Below, one piece after another: positions 19,301-31,300 of a stretch of DNA of 32,776 bases (its first letter is position 1; each line of letters starts with the position of its first letter). A model generated the notes under the pieces. It had not been told where the DNA came from and ran no database searches. It was given only the letters and a program-made list of their open reading frames with translations. Origin of the DNA: Pleurobrachia bachei (taxonomy: Eukaryota; Ctenophora; Tentaculata; Cydippida; Pleurobrachiidae); assembly GCA_000695325.1 (NCBI GenBank), contig AVPN01000020.1:67833-100608 (forward strand), written 5' to 3'. The translations under genes and the position numbers were made by a program.

Positions 19301-22300
19301 GAATTTGAGCTGTATACGTCTGTGAGGACTATTCTCATCCTGCTCAATTACTTCAACCTGTATAAAAAGGGGGATTATATCAAGGGAAGCGGATTATTTC
19401 AAGGTGGAATAAACTTAGCCGAAAAATACGAACGTGTATTTTATTTTGCAATCGAATATCTTTACCTCGATATCATTAATTTCATGGTTGACAGTTGTAG
19501 GGTGGGTGACCTTCAATTTCAATTTGTAATTACCCTTCCTAGACAACCTAGAGACGGGGAATAATTGGGTTATTGTTGATTTCTAGTAAATTGAAAATCC
19601 AACAAACACAATTACAGTCGGACCCCGGGGGAAGGGGTTTTAGTCACTAAATCGGGGTGTCACTAAATCGGGGGTCACTAAATCGGGGTCCGACTGTATA
19701 TGTTTATTGTCCTAACTGTTCATATATGAACTGTCGGGGCTATTGCATCAGTCTATAACCCATAAGTACCTGATATCAGTTAGGTTACCATAACCCAGTG
19801 TGAATGTAACCTCATCAGTTCCCAACAACCTCCCATTCTTGGGTCCCTCAGTCACACTAACTGTAGCCCTCCATTTGTTATCACCTGCCCCTAACAGCTG
19901 GACTATCTGGCTGTCAGATGTGAGGACCTTGGACTTGAGGTGGTAGTTGCTTAACATCCTTATCGACTGAGGGGGGTTTTTGGTGTTAGATGTGTAGAAA
20001 TTTAAATAATAAATGAGAGATGCTGTCATGGGAGAGCCCCTGCCTAAGTCCTTCGAACATTTATAATTTATCATTCTATGATGATCATTCTCATAGACAT
20101 TAGCAAAATATTCTCACCGCATTAGAGCTGATCAGTTTGAATGAATCAGGTATTAGAACTGCTATGGAGGCCTGGTTAGATAAATCAGCCGCTGCTTCCT
20201 TCTCCTGTTTCACTGAAAACAACTCTCCAGTCTGCTTCTCTGCTTCCTCTTGGTTCACAGTCTCGTCTGAAGGGCGGGGGTAGATTAACCGGGGAGGGGG
20301 GGTTATGTGGGTGGGTTACTGTGGGGGATTTAGTGGGGTGATTTAGCATGGGTGTAAGTTGGTTTAGCGGGGGTTTAGTGGAATGGTTTAGTGGGGGAAT
20401 ATATCCTTGGAACTCAGCAAAGAACAAAAATCTAAGAGAGCCATCACAAAAACAAAAAAGAGTAATTAAATATCTCCGCAACACTTACTTCGTTGGTCAG
20501 CAGGTGGGATGGTCGGCATCTCGATGGCTACACTCTTGACAGTTACATCAAGGGCAGTAGCCAGTTCTCCCTTCTGTACTGTCTCTACGAACTTCTCTGA
20601 CACTTTGGTGAGGGCCTCTGCCATTTCAGTCACCTGATGGGGTGTGGGGTGGGGAGTGATAATTAGACATTCGCCTGAGGTTGTGCAGTTAGTGAGTTGG
20701 TATGGGGAGTTATTGCATTGTAATCGCAAAAAGGGGGTCGAGCTAGGCAAGGGAGTAATTGGTAAACTTGGAAGTTTAGGGGTGGGGTTATGATTAGGTG
20801 AGAGTCATAATTGTAGGTTTAGTTGTCATATAAGACCTGACAAAGGTTTAGTAACAAACAGAGCGTGGAATTTCGGGGCTATTATTTGGGGAAGGTGGTA
20901 GTTAGTAGCAGTAATAGAAGATGGTTACCTTGGTAACGTTCATCTCAGACTCGTCAGCAATGGGTTGCTCACTAATCTCTATCTGTAGATCAATACCCTC
21001 TCGCTTCCTTCGCCGACCTGAAACACAAGATGATCCATTACGTCACCAGAGCTTTGTATAAAAAGGTCAAACTTAGATGTTGTGTGACGTCATTTAGGTG
21101 GTATGATTTAACATGCAATGTCGGTAGTTTCAATTCAAAAACCGGTAAACATTTTCACGTGTCTTCCATCCAATGTGTATCCCGTATTGAACTTACTCTC
21201 TTTGACAATGTTGGCAATCTTGATTTTGCTTTTATCTATTCCCAGAAGCGCAGCAAGGTTGTCAATAATCTTGTCTTCGTCAAAGAAGTCAGCATCACCG
21301 ACAACATCAACAGTTAGGGACAGGACCACCTGATTTTGGGGGAAGGGGTCAGCAACCAATCAGAACTCGAATAAATGCAGTGCACTGACCAATAGTCGGT
21401 TACAGGGACCAGTATTTCCAGGACTTACCATAGGTGAGGTCTTGATAGTAAACGCATCATCTCCATTCATGATGATCTGCATAAAGTGAGATGCCGTATC
21501 GAAGAAGTTAGTTCCCACAGCATCACTGAGTTTCGGTGTCAACTCCTCCACAGATTTAGTTGTTGCATACGTGTACTGCCCGGGTGATGTCTCCTGTGCG
21601 TTAGTGGGCGGGATATATTTGCCCTTGTAGTATAGATCCAGCCGCTGGTTCTTGGTGTAGTACACACTGATCTTGATCTTTTGGGAGGCCTTCGCATCAA
21701 TCAGAAGGTACCTGTAACGATGAGGGGTGGTGAGTTAAGGTTATCCTCTTATCTGCAGATATAGCTGCACCGATGACTGTTCAATAATTGACATTGAAAT
21801 CACTTATCTAAAGATGATCAAGGATAACCCCTTACTCAACAAGTTACTCCCTAAATCTAACAACCATCCTATACCTGAATGATTGTGGCTGTGTGCTGGT
21901 CAGGTAAATCTTGTACTCCTTGTTCATGACCACGAGGGCGTAGAATGTAGAGATACGTTGCTGACACGTGTATCCTCCACACCAGCCATGATCCATGGGC
22001 CCATTGAGCAGATCTACCGAGCCATCATCTGTAGCAACCGCAATGGGAGACAACCTCCTCACCTGTTATAGGGGAGGATATATCTCCTTATATTGGGCAT
22101 CACGTGACAGTAACAATACCATATATGGGCATCACGTGACAGAAAAAACACCATATATGGGAATATGTAACAATACCATTTATGGGCATGTATCACAGTA
22201 AAAATACCATTTATGGACATGTATCACAGTAACAATACCATTTATGGGCATGTATCACAGTAACAATACCATTTATGGTCACACATACCTCTGTATCACC

Positions 22301-25300
22301 ATCCAGACTCTCCAGAACGAGCATCTTGTAAACAGCATTTTCGCACTGGTACATGTTGTAGTTACTCTTCCACTCACAGGCCGTCTGAAATACATTGAAA
22401 CTGTTAGCTTCACAGGTTTCTGACCAGGAACCGACCGAAACAAGTAAACAACCAGTCAGAACTTGTTATTTAGGTCATGTGAATGGTTATCAGCCAATGA
22501 GGGACCAGTATAGAGTGGGGGAAATAGGAGCTGCTGGGGTTCCAACAACAACAGATAGGAACAACTCGAGAAATAACATAACTAGAGAAAAAAATGTAGC
22601 TTAGAGATGAGTTGTTTTGTTCAAGGGGAAGGGAGATCGAACAAGGCAAGAGAAGAGATGAGGTATACGTACATCTCCGTTCCTGTCAATTCCCTTGTAT
22701 GGCCAGACTTCATCAGCAGTCACAAATGATCCGTTAGGGTAGGTTGTCATCTTGTTGGGCAGCCTACTATTGTCCATACCCCACTTCTTCTCTCCGCCCC
22801 ACTGGAACTCCGACTTGGATATTAGCGTCCTTCCCGCCTGAGAGAGAGAGAGAGGGGTATATCAGGGGAAAAGGGTAGTGTGTGTGTGTGTGAATCAGAT
22901 GGAAGATGAAGAGGTTCAAACTTCAGGGGATCAGCTCCTAGATGCAACTCCTATAGATACAACTGTAAGCCCCATGTAACCGGTAACCCCGAACCCTAAT
23001 TGCTACCTTTACAGAATCAGACATCTTCCTACAAAATACATACCTTTCCTAGGACGCTACCGTCCATATCGGTGATAAGGGTCTTCTTCTTGGCATCACA
23101 TGGCATGTCAACACAATCTGCAGAGTTAACAAACCCAAACCTGGATAGGACAAGGTGTCTTATTAATTGGACCAAAGTCCGAACCCAAACCTTGGGAGTA
23201 GGATCTGTGATGACTTGTATTAAATTCCTCTTCTTTCCAATTTGAAACAAGGGATTGTTTTATTATGGGATGCATTATATTTTTAGAAGGATCTTCAGAA
23301 AAGATCGGTCGTAATCTCAATACAAATCATACTTACTGGGGATTATTTTGTTTGAGGAATCCAGACTCCATGTCGACATTACTGAACGAGATCTTTTCCA
23401 TGTTAGTAGGATGGTTGCAATCACCATTGGCCCGCAGATCCATCATGGCTATGTCATTACACCGGTCAAACCTGGGGGATTAGAGGAGGGGAATTAGAAG
23501 GGTTAGATAAAAGAGTAATTTGTTATTGTTAGGGGAGTAGCTTAGTTCTGAACTTTAACTGATTGAACTTAACAGACAACAATTAAAAAATCATCCCTAT
23601 ACCTAGCGTATGTGACTCCACTAATGGTGGTCAGCCCCTTGATGCTCGTGTAGGAGTGAGGTCCCTGGATGGACATCGTGGGCCACCCTGTCTTTCCTCC
23701 CAGGAAGTTACTCAGGTACATGCCCAGATATCCTCCGTTAGCTATAACACGAGTCAGTTTAGATATGAGATATCAACGGGGTAAGGGGTTAGAAGAAAAC
23801 ACCAATTAATGGCCAATCAATTAACCAATTAATATAATTAATTGTACCTCGTGTAGGAGCGAACCGTCCAATTCCGGATAGGAAAGCAGAAGGAGGTTTA
23901 TTGTTATCCCTTTCATCACAAGCCCCATCAGGTCTCCTTCCGTATATCAGGGTATCGGTATACTTCACGTACTTGTCTGTCAGTTCGTGCCTGAATATAT
24001 ATGTTCTTGTGATATTATAATGTGTAACCATGGTAACTGGACGTGTAACCATGGTGTAACCATGGTAATTAAACCTGTTATAAAACACTCACGTTAGAGG
24101 GTTAGGTCCAAAGATGAGAGGTAGAACACTGAATCCGTTATCAGCGATGACACTGTTAACAATATTCAGGGAAGACCCGCCCCAGGTTACAATTCCATAG
24201 TCGTAGTTCTGCCACACTTGAACCGCATTCAGCTTGCTCTCCGAGTTCGAAGCCCTGAGAGAGTAAGACACGATATATGAGATATAAGATTGGGCTAAAT
24301 GTGAGTTCCGAAAAGAGGTTACGGGGGCCGGGGCTCATTTGTTATGTTATAACCCTCCTTTCGTCGTGAGTTGAAACAGGGTGGAGCAAGGGTTCATTAA
24401 CTTACTCTCGAATAAAGATTCCCCAGAGACAACTATGAGCAACGTTGTCCTTCCAAACGTTAGAATTCTTGGATTCTCCCTGAGTGACAAAACACCCCTT
24501 CTCTCCTCCACCGCACCGGTTTCCCTGTTAACATGAGAGAGGTAATATTTGGTGATGTGATGTGATCTTGAAACATGGTTCACTACGAAGAAAGGTCAAG
24601 ACGTATAGAACTGTTTACTGAAAAAAACAAGTTGATTGTGAAGTATATCGCACAACTCACAATTTTAGTTGCTTGACATTCTCTGCGTGCTCCGCAAAAT
24701 AAAAAGAAAGTATGAACAATTCAACTCACGATCAGGATGGCAGTTGGTGTCCTGTAGGAGTCAATACACCCATCAACAAAGTAGTTATCCTTCTCAGGGG
24801 GATCTTCATAGTTGCCATAGTGCAACATGTAGATACCAACATTGTCAACAATCTTAGTCTAGAGGAGGGGAGAGAGGGTTAGTTGCCATAGTGCAACATG
24901 TAGATACCAACATTGTCAACAATCTTAGTCTAGAGGAGGGGAGAGAGGGTTAGTTGCCATAGTGCAACATGTAGATACCAACATTGTCAACAATCTTAGT
25001 CTAGAGGAGGGGAGAGAGGGTTAGTTGCCATAGTGCAACATGTAGATACCAACATGGTCAACAATCTTAGTCTAGAGGAGGGGAGAGAGGGTTAGTTGCC
25101 ATAGTGCAACATGTAGATACCAACATGGTCAACAATCTTAGTCTAGAGGAGGGGAGAGAGGGTTAGTTGCCATAGTGCAACATGTAGATACCAACATTGT
25201 CAACAATCTTAGTCTAGAGGAGGGGAGAGAGGGTTAGTTGCCATAGTGCAACATGTAGATACCAACATTGTCAACAATCTTAGTCTAGAGGAGGGGAGAG

Positions 25301-28300
25301 AGGGTTAGTTGCCATAGTGCAACATGTAGATACCAACATTGTCAACAATCTTAGTCTAGAGGAGGGGAGAGAGGGTTAGTTGCCATAGTGCAACATGTAG
25401 ATACCAACATTGTCAACAATCTTAGTCTAGAGGAGGGGAGAGAGGGTTAGTTGCCATAGTGCAACATGTAGATACCAACATTGTCAACAATCTTAGTCTA
25501 GAGGAGGGGAGAGAGGGTTAGTTGCCATAGTGCAACATGTAGATACCAACATTGTCAACAATCTTAGTCTAGAGGAGGGGAGAGAGGGTTAGTTGCCATA
25601 GTGCAACATGTAGATACCAACATTGTCAACAATCTTAGTCTAGAGGAGGGGAGAGAGGGTTAGTTGCCATAGTGCAACATGTAGATACCAACATTGTCAA
25701 CAATCTTAGTCTAGAGGAGGGGAGAGAGGGTTAGTTGCCATAGTGCAACATGTAGATACCAACATTGTCAACAATCTTAGTCTAGAGGAGGGGAGAGAGG
25801 GTTAGTTGCCATAGTGCAACATGTAGATACCAACATTGTCAACAATCTTAGTCTAGAGGAGGGGAGAGAGGGTTAGTTGCCATAGTGCAACATGTAGATA
25901 CCAACATTGTCAACAATCTTAGTCTAGAGGAGGGGAGAGAGGGTTAGTTGCCATAGTGCAACATGTAGATACCAACATTGTCAACAATCTTAGTCTAGAG
26001 GAGGGGAGAGAGGGTTAGTTGCCATAGTGCAACATGTAGATACCAACATTGTCAACAATCTTAGTCTAGAGGAGGGGAGAGAGGGTTAGTTGCCATAGTG
26101 CAACATGTAGATACCAACATTGTCAACAATCTTAGTCTAGAGGAGGGGAGAGAGGGTTAGTTGCCATAGTGCAACATGTAGATACCAACATTGTCAACAA
26201 TCTTAGTCTATTTTTAGGAAAAATTTTTTTTTCCTATGTCCACCTAAAAACCACTGTGCCGGGGGATTATAATTTTGTATCCAACCCAATCTCGGTAAAA
26301 AGGGTATCCCCCTTGCCCTATTATATGTCCCCTAGCAGCTAGCTGCGTGTCTCTATATCAACACACTATACAGGTGACCAGCCTCCCGTCCCATTTGACC
26401 TGGTATCCCATATTACCCAAGTCTCCCCTACCTAGGATCAAAGAAGTCTCGATAGTTCTTCTGTCCAGTGTTCCTGAACCTCACTCCTGCAATCTGTGCA
26501 ACGGGGATGTACTCTTGAAGTTTTTTATCCACAATCTGGCTGTAGTCGGTAAAGTAAACTCGTGCTCCGATCTCTTTAGCGTGTCCTGGGAACGGGGTTC
26601 AGTTTAGTCGAGCGGTGTCCGTGTTCCATTTTAGGTGGTGTTGTATATCGGGGATGAAAATAAAGGTGATAAAAGTAGGCAGTACTCAAAATCGTCAACA
26701 GTAATCTACATGATCACATCTGGTCGGATCGGACATAAAGAGACAGAAAGAGATTGGTATACCTGCATCAGTGGTGTCTCCCTCGATAGTGATAAGTCTG
26801 GTTAGGAGGCCAACCTCTGCAGTTCGAGTATACGTCATACCGTTCACCTGGTAGGATGGGGGAGTGGTTACATATCATGCTGGAACCGACTGAAACAAGC
26901 AAACCACCAATCCGAACTCGATATTTAGGTCACGTGACTGGTTATCAGTCAATCAGGTACCAGTATTTCCTGATTCGGTCGGTTCTTGACTCATACCTCT
27001 TCCTCGAAGAAATCGTGGTCATATTCCAGAGCGCTATCGAGAGTGATGGTATGTCCTGCTACTGCAGTTATAGTTTTCTTCTCTGCTTCAGAGGGAATGA
27101 AAGATGTTGTTGCTATCGCAATCTCATCGCCAACCTGAAGAAAATATTATTTAGAGAAAAGGGAACTTTTTTAAGTTTTTAAAAACAGAGGGATAGGAAT
27201 TGTTCCCCGTTATCATGATAACATCAGGTCTAATTGATCCCATTGCACTTACCTGCCACTGATCCTGTACATTGTCTTTGACCACAATGGTAGTAGCGCC
27301 CTTGGAAGCCTTCTCTGTCAGGGTACTCCACACCGTGTCAGGGTGCTCCGAGTGCATCTCTACAAACCCGGCAACTCAGTCGCTGACTTCTTCCCCCATA
27401 ATCGTTTATAAGTTGTTCGTCACTAGGGTAGAATCCTTTTATCTCACATTGCACCCTCATGCTAGGTTGTAGAACAAGACTATTATTGAGGTTTATGCAC
27501 ATGGCAGCTGTCTGGTGTTATCATCTCATGCCCATGGCAGGTCTGTCATCATCTCACCTTGAACCCGATCATACTGTTATCAGGTAACATCATCTCTTCG
27601 TCAGCAAGGGGATCTCCAGTTAGCCTGATGGTTGCCTTGACCTTCAGGGGGTCATCCTTCCACCCAACAATTATCTTTCCTCCGACCACTATGATCCTTT
27701 TGGCAGCCAGCAGGGTGTCTTCTTCGTTAGAAAACTCTAGCACACCGTACACCCAGATCTAATGAAGGAGCGGGAGTCAGTGGAGTTAGGAGTAGCTACC
27801 CAGATGAAGGAGTGGGTGGGTTAATATGGCAGGGAGTTTTATTTATTTATGGTAGGAATTAGGAGACATTGGATTAGTTCACTATCAATTATCATAGAAT
27901 CATATCACCAGGAAGTCCAGGATAAATCATGAAAACAGATCTATCAAATCAAATTCTTACATTTCCAAGTCCTTCCATAGAAGTATCGTATATCATCCAC
28001 CAGTTATTGGGAATCTGTACATCTTCCCCTGCCTTGGGCAGGTAGCCACCATGACCACCCCATCCCTCCTCAGTTCCCTTCCAGTCGGAGGAGAGTGACC
28101 ACTTCTTAGGCTGAGAAGAGAAGAAATACTGATAAAGGAGCAAGGAGAGAATATGTGTTCATGAACGAATGAAGGAGCAAGAATATGTTTGTCTTGCTAA
28201 AGGAGCACTCACAGTATCAGGTTTATTGAGAATGGTAGGGTTGGCAGGAAGGGGTTCTGGGTTGGGATTAATACAATCCTTGAAGTAACACCGGTACACC

Positions 28301-31300
28301 TTCAGATCCATTGGCATCTCTAGACTCTCATCTCGACCTTTTCCTGTTGAGGGGGCATGTTATATCTGATAATGTTACCCACAGACCATGAATCGGATAC
28401 TACAATGACCATATATGGTAAACCTTGAGAGTTTTGGACACTAAAATCCAGTTTTCTACATTACCTGTGATGAGATATGAGAGTGTCTTAGTATCATTGT
28501 TCCAGGTGAAGGTCCCTGCATCATCGGTAGCCCCAACTATCTCTCCCTCCTTCTTGTTGGAGGCACCACCAACGGTTATGAAATCAGGCTCCTGCGAGAA
28601 AGAGAAGAGTTACAAAACATTTGGTCATCCAGGGTAAGCCCGTTTGGAAGAGGATCAAAGGTCGGGATAACAATAATGTGACGTCATGTGTGACGTCATT
28701 AGAATGATTTCATGTGACACACTTACACTGAGTAGGACTTGTTTGATGATCAGATGATCTCCCTCAGTTGGGAAATATGCCGACATGGCATAGGAAGCGT
28801 TGGTGAACGTCTCGTGGTTAACGTATTTCATCTCAATTGATCCTGAGAGAGAAACGTAGGAGTGTGCAGATTGTGTTTAGTTCAAAACGGGGTAAACCAT
28901 TCAAGTATTGAGAGGGTATATTTAGAGCAAGATTGATTCTAAGATTCCCATTTAATAACTAACCATTACCCTTGGTATCGAAGACACCTCACACTCTGTT
29001 TAGTTCAGGTCGCCGGGCGACCTTCGCACGCGCTGGCAAGGGGTTACTTCGTTACCAACCATTACCCCCATTTAATGACTAACCTCCGGTTGGGACGGTA
29101 GCCATCCATCCCTGTTTGTGGGTCAACCTTTTAAAGAACCAGGGTATTATTTCAGTGCCGTGCTCATTAGTAAGATCTACATCCTTGAACATAAGACTCT
29201 CCTTGCTGGGCTTGTTCCAACTGATCCTCATCATTTTGGTCTGGAATAGGGGGTTATTGGTTAGTTATAGTAGGGGTAAGGGGGTATAGTACGGAGTTAT
29301 TTAGGGGGTATAGCTGTAGGATCAAATCAAATTCTTACATTTCCAAGTCCTTCCATAGAAGTATCGTATATCATCCACCAGTTATTGGGAATCTGTACAT
29401 CTTCCCCTGCCTTGGGCAGGTAGCCACCATGACCACCCCATCCCTCCTCAGTTCCCTTCCAGTCGGAGGAGAGTGACCACTTCTTAGGCTGAGAAGAGAA
29501 GAAATACTGATAAAGGAGCAAGGAGAGAATATGTGTTCATGAACGAATGAAGGAGCAAGAATATGTTTGTCTTGCTAAAGGAGCACTCACAGTATCAGGT
29601 TTATTGAGAATGGTAGGGTTGGCAGGAAGGGGTTCTGGGTTGGGATTAATACAATCCTTGAAGTAACACCGGTACACCTTCAGATCCATGGGCATCTCTA
29701 GACTCTCATCTCGACCTTTTCCTGTTGAGGGGGCATGTTATATCTGATAATGTTACCCACAGACCATGAATCGGATACTACAATGACCATATATGGTAAA
29801 CCTTGAGAGTTTTGGACACTAAAATCCAGTTTTCTACATTACCTGTGATGAGATATGAGAGTGTCTTAGTATCATTGTTCCAGGTGAAGGTCCCTGCATC
29901 ATCGGTAGCCCCAACTATCTCTCCCTCCTTCTTGTTAGAGGCACCACCAACGGTTATGAAATCAGGCTCCTGCGAGAAAGAGAAGAGTTACAAAACATTT
30001 GGTCATCCAGGGTAAGCCCGTTTGGAAGAGGATCAAAGGTCGGGATAACAATAATGTGACGTCATGTGTGACGTCATTAGAATGATTTCATGTGACACAC
30101 TTACACTGAGTAGGACTTGTTTGATGATCAGATGATCTCCCTCAGTTGGGAAATATGCCGACATGGCATAGGAAGCGTTGGTGAACGTCTCGTGGTTAAC
30201 GTATTTCATCTCAATTGATCCTGAGAGAGAAACGGAGGAGTGTGCAGATTGTGTTTAGTTCAAAACGGGGTAAACCATTCAAGTATTGAGAGGGTATATT
30301 TAGAGCAAGATTGATTCTAAGTTTCCCATTTAATAACTAACCATTACCCTTGGTATCGAAGACACCTCACACTCTGTTTAGTTCAGGTCGCCGGGCGACC
30401 TTCGCACGCGCTGGCAAGGGGTTACTTCGTTACCAACCATTACCCCCATTTAATGACTAACCTCCGGTTGGGACGGTAGCCATCCATCCCTGTTTGTGGG
30501 TCAACCTTTTAAAGAACCAGGGTATTATTTCAGTGCCGTGCTCATTAGTAAGATCTACATCCTTGAACATAAGACTCTCCTTGCTGGGCTTGTTCCAACT
30601 GATCCTCATCATTTTGGTCTGGAATAGGGGGTTATTGGTTAGTTATAGTAGGGGTAAGGGGGTATAGTACGGAGTTATTTAGGGGGTATAGCTGTAGGGG
30701 GTATCAGTTAATTATAGGGTCTGAGATAGGGGGTATTAGTTGATTATAGGGTGGGGTATTAGTTGATTGGGGTATGTTTTATTAGTCGCTTACTACGGCT
30801 AAAATATGTTTTATTATCTCATTCTAATTCTGGGATAAGATCTAAGTCAAGGACTTGAGATATGAGACATGAAAGATATGTTGCTACTAACATTGCTATC
30901 GCACGTTGCAGTGTCCACTCCTTTAGACCACTCCGACTGTACACTACAACTAGAATTATCCAGCAGGTTGTTGTTAGGTGTGGCCACACCACCAACATTG
31001 CCCGTCAAGGTACCATCCAGGTCTTCCATAATTGCCTCAAACTTGGCCCCAAAACTGGCCTTGACTGGGCTGTTAAAGTACTGGATACCCTTGTACTGAC
31101 TAGGGAAACCTGGGGAGAATTATAGTGGACTGTTAAAGTACTTGATACCCTTGTATTGACTAGGGAAACCTGGGGAGAGTTATGGGTTTATGGGTCAGGA
31201 AACCTAGATCGCAGTTATTAGGAAACAAGGTGAGCTCACACCCAGTGACAATGTACAGGGTATCCCACTGTTCCATCTGCTTACCTCCTAATTTAGAGTT

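Noticed and set aside
24811-26210. CRISPR-like regular array
   Set aside because: The 71-base units have no variable spacers, the setting is an animal gene, and the unit is plainly a copied splice acceptor and exon start.
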